Origin: Enoplolaimus lenunculus
Taxonomy: Eukaryota > Nematoda > Enoplea > Enoplida > Thoracostomopsidae
Assembly (NCBI GenBank): GCA_030248215.1
Contig: JASANG010000442.1
Span: 145,765 to 209,764 of the forward strand
Length of the DNA stretch: 64,000 nucleotides
Direction of reading: 5' to 3'
In this document: positions 39,134 through 52,023 of the stretch, one piece after another
Position numbering within the stretch: position 1 is the first letter of the stretch
How the letters are laid out: each line of letters starts with the position of its first letter
Position numbers and translations under genes: made by a program
The notes under the pieces: model-generated
Databases searched by the model: none
What the model was told of the DNA's origin: nothing
Seen by the model: only the letters and a program-made list of their open reading frames with translations

Positions 39134-40818
39134 TAATAAAGCACTAATTTACACGGTGTTTGCGTTTACAGTATTTCGTGTGCCATAAAGCTATTAACGC
39201 TTTCTCACATGAGTGTAAAATGGTAACGTCTCTACTTTACAATTTCCCCCCTCAGAAAATTTTTTGTTAAGAAAATAAAATTTTTACCCTCAGAAATTTT
39301 TTTGATAAAACCTTATAAATTTTCCCCTTAGAAAATTATTGTTGAAAAAATGATAAGCTCCATTTTCTACCTTATAAAATCTATATATCGGTTTTTCACC
39401 AAAATTTTCTATTATTTTCAATAATAAATTTTTCGCATTCGAATATTTAAGAAAAATTGGCATTTTATGCTAACATATTTTTTCTAAAATTGTCTTTAAA
39501 AGTGAATTTTTTGGCAATAAGTGTGTTTTTATTTTCCGGTTCCGGTATTTGTTAATTTTCTGGTTCCGGCATTTTGGAATTCTGGTTTCACCCAAATATA
39601 TAATCGAACAAAGTTCCGTTTTCATCTTTTCAGAAAACGCGCATATATGCTCATATTGTAACGTTTATGTATAAAAGTGTTTCGTGTTTTCGGGACTAAT
39701 TTATCAAACTTAGACACAACCCAGTACTATGCCGTGTTCCCATGGGGAAACTGAGAGCTGGTGTTTCTGATTGCGCAACTTGGCGCTTGTGTTTGTCAGA
39801 TTTAACAGAGAATGTAGTTTATAGGAGTCTGATAACAGTTTCAGTATTTAATCTTGAGAGGATTTTATTGCCATCGCCCTTTTGAATCGAATTAATATCA
39901 CACAGAAGTTTTAATTTGGAATTTGTTTTTGTTATAAAAGAGTTGCAGCGTACGTGAAATAACTGAAGTGTTTGGAAGTTTACGAGTTGCGGTAAAAATA
40001 TATTTTTATTAATCGATTTGCGGTGCCGTCGAACGCAACAGGCAATTTCACCAGTATGCCGTACTATGTGAAAGCCGAAGCACGAACGGCACTGAAAGGC
40101 ACTGGATGTCGCCAAACGACGTCGGAAGATGCTGTATGCCACCAGATGGCGCCAGAGGCCATAATAATAGTAAAAAAATACAGCACCACTTTGACGCAGT
40201 TGAATTAATATAATTTTGTTTCTATCAATACTGTGTATATAACTTAATTTTTCTCTGGTTAGGTACGATGTTATGCAATTCCAGATGTCAAACCAAAACA
40301 AATGCGACTGGATGAAACTCGTATACCTGTCGTCAGATATGTTTTATTGAGACACTGCACAACTGAAATCTTTTCTGATGATGACCCCCGGGCTATCGGT
40401 TGCAGATATAATCTTGTATTATTTTTATGTAAACAAACGAACCTGCACTTTTAAACATTTTTTGACATATGTTGCATTTCAAACGACTTTTTTCCAAAAC
40501 TGGCATCGCCTCCGGCATTTTCAGTGCGGTTGGAAAGTAAACGATCCAAGATGAAAAATCTGTAAGTAGTTGGCAGAAATTTTTTGTAATACAACGGGCA
40601 TTGTAGGGTCACAAGCAGTAATTAAAAAATTTTCTATTATATAACCCTTTCTAACATGTATGTTTTACATTTTTGTATAACTAATTGCAAGCTGTATGAA
40701 CCGGATAGTAGCAAAACAAGGAGTTTGACTAACAAAACTGGAATTCCGTTTGCACCCTGCTTAAAGGCGAATTAAGCACACGTAGCCAGAAGTTGGCCAC
40801 ACGAAAAGAGCTCATGCC
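39134..40818. other. No gene; repeat ends only
   Basis: CCGG-type hAT right ends lie at 39530-39595 ('ccggttccggtatttg') and at 40738-40761 ('ggaattccgtttgcaccctg'). A 161-codon minus frame (39819-40301) shows no domain and I do not call it. Confidence 0.4.
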
Positions 40819-41216
40819 CAGACTGCAACTGGAATTCCGGTTCCGGCATTTTTTCACCTTCCGGTTCCGGTAAATTTTTACCGGATTTATAAATTCCGGT
40901 GTTATAATTTGACCGTTTTCTTAACTTTGCTAATTTTTAAGAATCTCTTTTGAAAGCCACTTGTACTCCGTATATAAGCCATTGATGGTAGATTTCACTT
41001 CAATCGACGACGAAAATCTAAAATACAACAAATAAAATAAATACCAATGTCCGACTAAGGTTATTTCACAAATAATAGAGCAAAAAATAAGATTAAAATG
41101 AAATTTTTGGTGAAATGCATTTTTCACTTTCCGGTTCCGGTAAAATTTTCCAATTCCGGTTCCGGTAAAATTTTCCAATTCCGGTTCCGGTAAATTGTAA
41201 TTCCGGTTGCACCCTG
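40819..41216 (-). mobile_element. CCGG-type hAT MITE carrying the 5' end of the Penelope-like element
   Basis: It starts CAGACTGCAACTGGAATTCC and ends AATTCCGGTTGCACCCTG. The flanks ctcatgcc (40811-40818) and ctcgtgcc (41217-41224) are an 8-bp duplication with one mismatch. Read on the minus strand, 41216 to about 40940 matches 27343 to about 27612, that is the leader, the putative splice acceptor and the first ~28 codons of the Penelope-like frame (EVKSTINGLY, EYKWLSKEILKN). Confidence 0.8.
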
Positions 41217-41611
41217 CTCGTGCCCTAGAAATTTTTTTCCTACTGAAAGTTTTAGTCTCGCCTGTAAGTCGTCAGAAACCTTTGTGTGCTCCTCCTGATA
41301 AATATTTAGCCCCCTCTACCAAGGTGAGTTGTCTACGGGCCTGGCAAATCTTTACGTGCAATCCACTACGTTCGTTTTAATTGTTTTTGTTGCAATTAGG
41401 TTGCATTATATTGCTAAAATGGCAGTTGTTATATTTTTTCCATTAAGTATATATGGCAAATAAATGGGTCGTTCGTATTGCGACCGAAAATGAAATTTTG
41501 CCTCATAAAATGTCCAATTTATGCACTGTGTTTATGGCGTGGTCCTTTGCGTTTGTAGAGTTGTAACGGGTGAAAATGCTTGTAGGCCTCTTGCTAAAGG
41601 CTCGAAAATAG
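41217..41611. other. No gene seen
   Basis: Between two mobile elements. I find no open frame with coding character and no recognisable repeat. Confidence 0.3.
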
Positions 41612-42161
41612 GTCGTGCCCAAACAGCTGGTTACCCCAGTTGGCGACAGGACTTCCCAAACGACAACTGCTGTTCGGGGCAGCCCAAACAACTACTGGAA
41701 TGCAAACTAATTTTAATTGGTTGCTCAAGTTTGACTATATTCGATGAAACTGACTTGCACAGTAATTATTTGGCTTCACCATATTTGCATCCTTTAAATT
41801 AAACAAGGTTTATGTGCGGTGAATGATTACAAAGGCTCAATTTGATTCGCTAATCGAAACGACACAAGTAAATGCAGCATTACCCGTATAGCGTTGTATT
41901 CGATTAAACATAATGGCACACGATCAAATACCTTCATTTGTGTACTATATAAACCTTGTTAATTTATACTTTGTAAATATGGTGAAGGCAAATAATCATT
42001 GCGCAAGTTAGTTTTCTCGAACACAGGAATTGTTTGGTCTGTACATTCCTCCAATCAGATGCAGTTTGTATTGTAGTAATTGTTTGGGATGCCCCGAACA
42101 GCAATTGCCGGTTGGGACGTCCCATTTGTTAACTGAAGAAAATAGCTGTTAGGGGCACGAC
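41612..42161. mobile_element. Fold-back element with long inverted repeats
   Basis: GTCGTGCCCAAACAGCT at the left faces AGCTGTTAGGGGCACGAC at the right. The inverted match goes on inward: 'ctgctgttcggggcagccca' against 'tgggatgccccgaacagcaa', and 'tttggcttcaccatatttgc' against the complement of 'atatggtgaaggcaaataat'. The arms are roughly 200 bp or more. Non-coding MITE or foldback of unknown superfamily. Confidence 0.7.
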
Positions 42162-44166
42162 ATATAGCCATATATTATAGTCTTATCTTGCTAATGCAGA
42201 GCTTTATGTTGGTAAAGTTTGCAAATTTAACTACCTATTTTGTCCTAAAAAGTTGAGTAGTTAGGCATCGTGTCGAAAATACAAAATACCTCCTCTTTTC
42301 TACTTGCAAAAAGCATTTTGAATAACGGTGTTTAAGTCGCGAAAAGCGTTTGTAGTATTCTTAGAAACCTGCGTGCATAATATGTTGTCTCGGCTAGTTT
42401 GAATGTGAGCAGTATTGCATTAATCGCTCTAATGCCTCATTATTACATTTCGTGTATGAAAACATTTGCCTGGTGCACTAAGTTGTTTCTTATTATTTAC
42501 TCAAACCAATAAGCGAGATCACGATTCTACTTATGAGTAATATTGTACTGAAACTGCACTTAGGATTACATGAAATCTATTAAATGTTTAATTTGCCTAC
42601 AATGAAGCAAATAAAATTAAGCTCGTATAAAATAAAGTTTAGCAGTTTTTCGAGGTTTTAACATACGCTATAGCGCTGTTTGCCGGCGAAATAAAAGCAC
42701 TACTATACCAACTGTAGTCTCATAGTTTTAACTGAACTGACGAGTGCGCTTTTATATAAAAAATCACTGTACATTTCTACACCGGGCTATGGCGTTTCTT
42801 TATAGGTCTTTGTGCGACTGACGCAAACAAAATTTTGAACTGGTTTTTTTGTTCGTACAGGAGTGACCACGAGCAAAGAGGGACGTAGTTAGGATTTGAT
42901 CCCGAGGGAACATAAACACGTGTCAAAAGCGAGCGAGAAAATTATTTATCTCAGTAGGTTAATATTCTACAACCTGTACAAGTGTCTTTTTCAAGTATTT
43001 CCGAACATTTCGGGTGAAGAATATTTTTCTCTTGTATACGCCACTGATTGAAGGATTTCTCGAAAACGGGGGACTTTGTTGGAGGGGAGTTAAGGTTGCG
43101 CAACAATTTCAGAATTCGAACACTCAATTCGTTTTGTATACAGATCAAAATGTTCGTTGATCTAGAAAATAGTGAACGAACCCTTTGTTTGCTTTTCATT
43201 TATGTACATGTGTTTGGGCGTAGACATGGCATATATGTTTTTCTTCATGACTGCGTCGTGTGTGGGTTTTTCAATGCTGTCAGGCCTGATATAAATTGGC
43301 ACAATTAAAGTTTATAGCGTATAGGAACGTAGAAGTTTTCGACCAAATTGGTGACAGTTTTATGGATAGGCGTACTATAAAAGTTTCAAATTTTGCAGTT
43401 AAAACGACCGTTTAAGGCCGATTTTTAGTTTGAAATGACAAAATAAAAATGTCGGCGTGTACACTGTCACTAAAGAAAGGTTGTTGTGGTTCTGAAAGCG
43501 GTTAAAATAGATTTTTTTATATTCTACTTTGAAGTATATGGTTCTTGAGCAGGTAACTCAAGCTATCGTTCCATGGTTGGAAAAGAGTTTTAAGTATTGC
43601 GCATAATCGAAATAATAAACACTTCTATACTCAGAAGCAGCCGTTGGCGGTTATATTTCTTTTACAGCATATTAAAATGCATGCAATCTAAAATCGATAC
43701 AATCACAATTTTTCACCAAAGCCACATATTTAAAATATGAAATTTTACGCCTGGAAGGATTTGAAGTTGAATCGTTTTATATGTCATGGTCTGCGCTGCC
43801 TGTATCTTCAGTCAATAACATGCTTATTACGATGCGAGTGAAGAGCCAAACCCTACTTTTGCACTGGTGGATGTAACAGGGGACACCCTCTCCTAGGCCC
43901 CGCGACGGCGATGAAAAGCAAGAATTTGTGGTTAGTCATAGCACTAAAATGGCATTCGGCTTCTTGTTCGCTTCACTCGCGAGTTTTTACTATTATATCT
44001 CGCTTGTTAACACATTTATAGGTTTCTGGATCCACGACTGGACTTTTGTTATTTATTCCGATAAAACTTTATTGTCTTGGTTGATCTGGCGTCCAGTAAT
44101 CGATACCCTGATCGCATAAGTCCGTTCTTGGCGAAAAAAACCATTCGCTCGTAACTGAATTTAAGA
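42162..44166. other. No supported gene
   Basis: Several short frames occur (for example 43048-43308 and 43928-44119), but none has a domain, splice context or coding bias. AT-rich with no repeat that I could define. Confidence 0.35.
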
Positions 44167-44168
44167 TA

Positions 44169-44603
44169 CTGTATTGACCCGAATAAGAGGGGGTCTGATA
44201 TTTATTTGGCATCTCCAGAAGGCACCCCCCCCCTTGTTATTCGGTTACGGACTGTTTGTTTTTAACCCACGCTCCGCCCCCTTCGTTACTGATATACAGT
44301 ACTGCAACTATCCGTTGAATTAAACGTATATTTGTCTCGTTTCAATAGTTTGAGCGATAATAAAAGGTTATACTTAGGAATGTACTTTCAAAATTTAAGC
44401 ACGCTTTAAAGTTTCGAACTCAAATTATTTGGTCTTGGAGTCATTTATGTGCTACAATTTGGGTTAATTGACATTTATGGACTCTAATTAGGGTTTAGGG
44501 ACTCTATCCGCTTACGGACTCTTATTAGGGATACGGACTCCTATTGATTCGGACCCAAAATGGGGACCCCCTCTTATTACCCCTCTTATTCGGGTCAATA
44601 CAG
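44169..44603. mobile_element. TA-flanked MITE with CTGTATTGACCCGAATAAG ends (copy 2)
   Basis: Inverted ends CTGTATTGACCCGAATAAGA and CTTATTCGGGTCAATACAG match over about 24 bp, with TA at 44167-44168 and 44604-44605. It is the best preserved of three copies and non-coding. 'ggactctatccgcttacgga' and 'ggactcctattgattcggac' recur inside. Confidence 0.85.
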
Positions 44604-44605
44604 TA

Positions 44606-46480
44606 CAATATAATGTTTATACGTAAGCCATACCATGATGTGTGATTGTGTATTTGTTTGAGTTCTATTGACCATAGTTCTAATATCATTTGTTTCGTAA
44701 TAAACGTAAGCCACCTTTTGGAGGTTATTTATACTGTGTTAATATATGTGTAGTTTTATTTTACTAAAATTTGCTTATTTCTACTTTATTTTACTGTGAA
44801 ATTTGTTTCCATCGTCATATTAAGAACATATGGAACTTCGTAAGAATCATGTTCTTATCAAACTTTATGCCAAGCTAAGTGCTACATGATTGTATACTTA
44901 GCAGTTTAAGCTGGTCTTTGTTTATGTGCGAACGTATACGAAGAGTACGTAACCACAGCAAGGTAACAGTTCAATATTTTATCAATATGTATATTTCTCA
45001 AAAATTCGGCATTCAAAAGAATTGTTTATGTTGTAACAGCTGCCTGGAATTTAATCTCATAAATTTAAATAACCAGGCGCGTAAAGATTGGAAATGTAAT
45101 GTGAAATTTTATCCTAAAGCCATATGCTGAGGTGGTGTTTAGTTAGCGATGATGGATTTAGGCGAGTGATCATGGCTGGTCGAGTTGAATACAAGAGTTG
45201 TGTCTGGTGCTCGTTTGCTTCACTGGCAACGTCCTCATGTCGTGTTTTTTTAAATTTTACACCAAGTTTCATGGGCAACGATAATTATTTAAAAGTTGAT
45301 CACTTACTTTTTTGCCTCAGAAATGATTTTTTGACACGCTATCCAGTATAAAACTTACGAATGGCATATTAAAGATTTTCGCCGTTAATTCTTTACATTT
45401 ATTGCCAAACCAAAACATGTCAATTTGTTTCTAATTTCATTTTTAGCTCAGTACGCTATTAAGTTAACTTGAGCATAATTTCAGCCAAAAGCTTTAATTT
45501 TAACGTAATCAGACAAGTGTATAAACTTTAATACAAATTGGATTTTAAAATGTATTTGGTTTCGCCTAAGTATATACTCGCAGCTTTCAGTTAGTCTACG
45601 CCTGAACAGAGTGTGTTTTCTTTAAAAGTTTCATAAACTTTGCTAATATGCTGGATCAAAATTTCACGCACGGTAGAGTTAATGATGACAAACACTATGA
45701 TGGAATTTGATGGTTGGTTCGGCAAAGTTTCTTCGAAAAACAACTAAAAACCGTTCTATACTTTGAGCAAACACTGTATCTTGGTCTTAGGCGCAGCCAA
45801 AAATTTGGTTTGTGGAGGACCACATCAATTGCGAAGTTTATACCGATTTTGAGGCAATGTCTTTCAGCTAGTATTTCCGTATTAATCGAAATAAATTAGT
45901 CAAACTTATTGGATGAGACCACTACAACCCCTTTGACAGGTGTTTGGCACTGGCTACCGCCGTGGTCGCATCAGAAATGTGCTTGATTTTAGCTCGCAAG
46001 ACACAAAGCTGTACCGCTAATTTAATTTAGGAAATTGATTTTTGCTGAGCTATTTTGTTGTGTGATATATAGCGCTATCAGATACGTATTAAGACGAAAA
46101 ATCACACTTCGTATGCTGTTAAATAACTTTTGTTTAAGATATTGATAATACCATGAATTTAAGTTGTTTTTTCACAGCGGCGTATCCAGAATTGCTTTTA
46201 AGTTTTTCACTCATAGAGTATACTATGAGCAACTAAATACAATAATGTACGAGCAATAAACACCCATCTTGAATTTAGGTAATCAAATTTTCAAATATTT
46301 CTCGATTTCAAATGGCACAAATGGAAATTTGTTTGTACGTATATAATGTGCATCTAAACAACTGCTCTCTGCATCACAAAATTGTTGCAAATTAATTTAA
46401 AGATATAATACTTTAATCGGGACTAAAACAGACCCATTAATAATAGTAAAATTACTACTGTAAATGATTAGGTACTTCTA
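44606..46480. other. No supported gene
   Basis: AT-rich with short frames only, the longest under 90 codons and without domains. No repeats could be defined. Confidence 0.35.
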
Positions 46481-46812
46481 AGGGTTGTGCTATACTTTTG
46501 TCGATGTGTGGCGCTGTCCGTCACCGTGCGTCACCCGTTCGGCTCATGTCCATCACCGTGCGTCACTCGTACTGTGCCGTCCTTCACCGTGCGTCAATCG
46601 TACGGTGCCGTCCGTCACCGTACGGCTCCTTCCGTCACTGTGCGGTATCGTACGCAAATAACTCACGTACGATTACGGCTACTTCCGTTTCTGTGCGGTA
46701 TCGTACGCAAATAACTCACGTACGATTCCTTATGGTACGAACGGTGACGGACGGCGCCGTATGGGTGACGGACGGTGATGTACGGCGCCGGACTTCAAGC
46801 ATAGCACAACCT
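46481..46812. mobile_element. CpG-rich TIR element with internal ~25-bp repeats
   Basis: The ends are GGTTGTGCTATAC and GCATAGCACAACC, inverted. Inside, 'ccgtcaccgtgcgtca' recurs about five times, then a ~58-bp piece ending 'tacgcaaataactcacgtac' occurs twice, then the complement 'ggtgacggacgg' recurs. The whole is strongly CpG-rich against an AT-rich background and nearly palindromic. No clear target duplication. Confidence 0.65.
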
Positions 46813-48789
46813 ATAAAGTCTCCAGTAATGTCTTTGTTTGATTACAAAATTTTCTGACACTAGCGGCAGATGCAGGATTTTAAAAGGGTGGATACGAGCT
46901 ATTGACAAGACAAAGATACCACGCTGTAGGAGCGTTTGTTAAATTGGTAAATTTATTACTGCTAAAATCATAAAGGAGGGATATATACTTCGCACCCATC
47001 CCGTTAGATCCACACGACCCGGCCTATACTGCGTTAAGTATTGTCAGAGTTTGCTTATACCTCTCCTGGATACAGGATCACCGCGATAATTTAGACAGTA
47101 GGCACGAGGTAACATAGACGGTTTTAAGCCTTGAAAGGCACCCGAGATGAAATTTCGGAATAATACACAATGATGTAATTCAATATATTATGAAACTCAT
47201 TATAGAGTGCTGTTCGCCCCATTCAATAATTCACGAGGTTCAAAAAATTATAGTTGAGCATCGATTGTATTAATTTCGCCCATGTGTCTGACTTATAATA
47301 CGGGTTTGAAAGTATATATTAAATATCAGTTAAATTTACACCTAAGTTTGTTGCTTAATTTCATAGCCCGTATTCACGAATGTGTGCAACATCTACCACC
47401 ATTTTTAGCAATAAGTTTTGAAATTGACGAGCTCCTGCCATTGCAGTTTTAAAAATCGGCGGAAAAATAGGGCGAATTAAAATTCGAAATATATGCTGAA
47501 ATTGAAAAACACAGCAATCATTGGTTCCAAAGCTACAAGACCGATCACCAAGTGCCATAACTGTTACACATATCTGAAAATATGGGCCGGGATACAGATA
47601 TATGTTCCAATTGAATTTAAGAGTCGAAAAAAATTTTATGTGATGCAACGTATCTTTGGTAAATTTGCTCCAAAACTGTTGAAATCGGCATCTTTTTGAG
47701 CACGTTTTTAACGCAGTTCATTACCCTTTAGATAAAATTTATTGAAGAGGATGCTGTTCAATCTGCGACGAAACCTTACCACATAAAAGTTAGAAAAAGA
47801 TTAAAATATAATCAAAAGCCACTAGCATTCGACATGTTTTCTAAATTTTTCATTGCAAGTACAATGTGAATTTATGAAAGCGAAAATGTCAGTATTCTTT
47901 AAATTTGACATACCAATTTATCATTTAATGTAATAAGTTCTTTGTCGCTTTTAATGCGGTTTTGCAATTTTAAAGCAAGTTCTGTGAAAAACGCAAAGAC
48001 AAATGTAGGGCTTTAGATCCCAGCAGATTAGTATAACTTGAGGGTGTTTAAACCCAAGTACCGCATACGACGTGTCTAGCAAGTATTCAGTTTTAAACCA
48101 TTGAAATTATAGCTATAAACTTTTGATTTTTAAAAACTTTAAGCTTTTTAAACACCAAGTTGGTCGTTTGCCAGATGGCAGCTACACAGCGAAACGCAGC
48201 TGATGGCTATTAATAAATTGTCAAGAATTGTTAAACCCAGTTTATTTTGTTTTTTACGTTTAAAGTTGATATTTGCATGCTTTGAACCGCGGAAATTGTT
48301 TTTAGTAAAGAGGCAAGAACATTATTGTCAGGGGGGGGCAAGGAAAATTAACATAAAGCAGGATAGTGCTGGTGAAAAAATTTTTGGCTCGGAAAAGCGG
48401 GGGAGGCGGTGCTTTTTTGCCTGCCATTAATTTTACAAGTACATGAATTGCTACTGTCGTAAAACAGGAAAAATGACACCTTTCCAGCAGAAGACGAGCT
48501 TGGCTTTTTGAGATGGCCTGGAGGCCGTCTTTTTAAAAAGAAGTTAGATTTTCATGGTTCAGATATTACAATGTTTCTTTCTTCAATATTTTGCAAGGTA
48601 AATATTTTGTTCTGGTTTTTCAAGATCGTTTTTAGTCCACACTTTTTTATGTTCATCACGTTCAAAAAGCGGCGACATTTATTCAAGAGTCGAATTTTTA
48701 CTTGAAATTATTCTGTAGTTCAAAGAAAAAAGAAAAAATTTATTTTTACTAATGTACAAAAAAGAGTATTTCATGGATTTAGGTAAAAC
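46813..48789. other. No supported gene
   Basis: AT-rich with no long frames. Near 48330 there is a short run of G, which marks nothing I can name. Confidence 0.3.
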
Positions 48790-49155
48790 AGGGTAAAAGC
48801 AAAAGTCTTTCTCTGGCTCCGGCAGAAAATCGACCTCCGGCTCCGGTAGAAATTCTACCGGAGTTCCAACCATTTCGATAGTAAAATTTCTCAGTATATA
48901 TTTTTCTAAATTTGTTTGTTTGGTACAATATAACTTTTGTTACAATTTTAATGAAAAAAATTACCGAGATTTCGTAAAAAATAAACGTGAAACCAAAAGA
49001 TTTAACATCTTACAGATATTTGTTAAAATAAGCAAATTAAACACCATTTTAACGACCTAAGTACGCCTCACTTCCGTCTTCACCTCCGGCTACGCCAAAT
49101 TTTGTCGTCCTCTCGCTTCGCCTCCGGTACTTTTCACCTTCGATTGCACCCTGAT
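48790..49155. mobile_element. Worn CCGG-type repeat
   Basis: It holds 'ctccggcagaaaatcgacct', 'ctccggtagaaattctaccg' and at the right 'cttcgattgcaccctga', so it keeps the right end of the CAGGGTGCAACCGG family. Related fragments lie at 980-1200 and 6640-6845. Confidence 0.5.
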
Positions 49156-52023
49156 GCAAAGCCAGAGCATAACCAGATTCCGCAGGTTAAGCGCAGCTCG
49201 GGTAAAATAATTTTACCCACTTACACCTCTGCCGCCCCTCCGCAACTTTTTGTATACAACTGATTTTTAAGGTCAGAAATGAGAAATTTATTAAATTCAC
49301 ACCCAAGTTATACTGAAAGATGGAGGCTCGCCTCTACTCGCCGACCCCGAAAAAACGTGGAACCACCAGTGATCACGTGGTTGAATTGAAAATAAGCGAA
49401 CAGGTATACCCTGTCTCCCTGACCCTTTCGGGGCTGCTTGTTACTATTTTTCACACAGGGTAGACGTAGAACCAATACGAGAGCCACATACGTGGGGATA
49501 CTGCTACATAGAACAATAGACGAACTGGTGAGGAAAGCAAACAAAAAGCAAGACGCAATTTTAACATTTAAATACAATTGTTATTGAAAATTCGTTTCCC
49601 GCCCCATGCCGTTGATTTTCGACATAAATTTTTTGGCGTAGAAATAGTACCTCATTGCTTTTGCTGGTACACCTCAACATTTGCACGGCCAACAAAAATT
49701 TATGCCTTAAAATAAATCAGCAACTAACATTTGAACCGTTCGTTAATGTTTTTAAAAATGGTTTCGTCATAACATTTTGAAATAGAATTAAAACAGTTGT
49801 TTTTTTTGTTTGCACGTTTATGTTTATATTTTCTTAACAAGATGATTTTTTGCTATCTTAAAACATGACGCAATTCCTGTGTACATTTCAGGGTTGAGTT
49901 CTGGCATATGGCAGAAAACAAGATTTATTTCTGTTGTGTCTCTGTAGTTGCAGATCAGTTAAATATGAGGGAAGTTAGCCAAACAGTAATAGATTATATA
50001 TGGGGTTATTGCACACGTTCGCAAATATTTCATCTTATGGTTGGTTTTGGCGTCGGTTTAGGTAACAGATTAAAACTTTTAGGCATGCATAAACAGTTTC
50101 TTTAATCGAAACTAAAGCCTAACCCTAATCGTAAATGTAAGGAAAGTATACAAGAGCCGACTGGGGCACATAATTTATATTGCCTGCCCTAAAACTTGTT
50201 AAGCTCGTAAGCAAACAATATACAATTGGATTTTAAGAAAAAGTATCAATTTAGACTTTCCAACTAAAATTGTAAAATCTTTATTAATATAAAAATTGCA
50301 GTACAAAACGTCAAATTAAAATTTCGCATTCCTATTCATTTGTTTGACAAAAGTTGAAACCGGAATGTGGAATTTTAATTCGACTCTTGGCACTGCAACG
50401 ATTTATTATGTTAAGTCAAAGCCTATTACTTTGAACCAAAGTCGAAGTATGTGCAGTGGAAAGTGTACAAGAGACCCAAACAGTGTTTGACGTCAAGCGC
50501 AATGAATGAAGCACAAAAGCCAACTCAGCGAGGCAGTGATTAAGCGTAGTTGATCTACGACAAAGGAAATCAAAACAAAAGTAACCTATTTCGAAATTTC
50601 AGCCGGCCACTTTTTAAACAGCGCTTTCATTTATATATTTCCGGTTTTAGCAAAATTGCACCTTATAATGGTCGAAGCAACAAACGTGAATATGTTTTCT
50701 GCGTCGCCAATATAACCAGGACATTATGGCCCATTTTCAAGGTTCAACGCCTCTGTAAAATGCACACAGCAGGGTCCAAAAATTATACCTCGGGCTGCAT
50801 GGGTCACTTTATTTTAATATCGTTCAAAATTTCAGCGATATTCGGTTTTCGAACAATGTTTTGATTTTCGCAGAAATACATTTTATTATACTTTTGAATC
50901 AGAAAGCGCATACAAATAATTGTCGTTCGTAAAATAAAAATGACTTGTTTGAAAGTAAAGTTTTTTTGACTCAAAGTATAATTAGTACTTGCCCGATTCT
51001 TCTATTAATGCAGGCCCGTAGCCAGCTCAATGGGCTGCGGGGGCGCAAACATTTTTGGATTGACACATGAAGTTTACATACGACACTAAGATATTCCTAA
51101 TGGTCCCAAATGTTTCTTTGTGGTTTGTCCTACGTGCCCCCATCTGGCTATGTGCCTACGCTCCTCACAACCATATATATGCCTGTGGCTTAATTTGGTT
51201 CGCCAATAGTTTGTACACGGTAATAGTTTGCTTTTAGTTTGTTATATTATCGTTCGATACGATACCTCAAGGTTTATTGTTAATGGCCGTTAAGAGACTC
51301 TTCAGTTTCGGGTACTACGCGGAATAATTCGTTCTGTGATATATGTAGAAGGTCGTATTTGCTAACAAGCTTTAAAGTCCCCACGTATTTTATTATTTTA
51401 CGAATCGAAATTACAAATAAAATTCGGTTTTAAATACCTATGCGTTTCCAAATTTTCAGAACGCTTTTTTACATGTAGAGAATTCATAGAATAAATAGTT
51501 GGGGAATCAAATTATCTGTAGATGCTTTTAGCGCAATATAACGTATTATTTTCTTGTTTCTCCACTGGATCAAGCTCTACAGTTATTCAACTATTTCTAG
51601 GTGATATACAAGTATTTAAAAGCTAATATTTAAAAAGATATACCTGTCGAATTAAAATTTAATAAGTACCTGAATGCAGATCGTGCAGCATTTGCATACA
51701 TAGTGTGGAATATGCAACTTGGATATGCTTTACGCTGTCGAAATCTTGATTTGCGATTTCAACCAATTAAACAGAACCAAACTGTGGTCGAAAGTTTAAA
51801 ATTCATATTAAATTATTCAGCATTAACTATTTTTTCCCAATTCAGTCGCGTTTTGCATAAAGTGCCATTTACACACTACATATCGAATCAATTCGGCCTG
51901 ATTTTAATAATTGCAGCTGCAATTGCCTTTTGCAGCAGTTTTTGTAAGGGTTTGATTTTTCTGGTTTTGGTTAATCATTTTTGGTGCTTAGCATCTTGCC
52001 TCTGCTTTCACCTGCAACTTGTG
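49156..52023. other. Intergenic; MITE at about 51011-51160
   Basis: The piece at 51011-51160 begins CAGGCCCGTAGCCAG and ends near CTGGCTATGTGCCTACG, a hAT-like end type. The frame covering the start of the next gene is open from 51703, but the ATG at 52024 is preferred because of its myristoylation context. No promoter is identifiable. Confidence 0.4.

Noticed and set aside
39819-40301. 161-codon minus-strand frame
   Set aside because: No recognisable domain and irregular composition; likely chance.
46487-46857. Open frames rich in Arg/Val/Thr
   Set aside because: Caused by the CpG-rich tandem repeats, open on more than one frame; not coding.
51703-52023. N-terminal extension of the globin-gene exon 1
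   Set aside because: The frame is open, but the ATG at 52024 gives a textbook myristoylation start; the upstream part is hydrophobic and AT-rich and probably 5' UTR. Not excluded.
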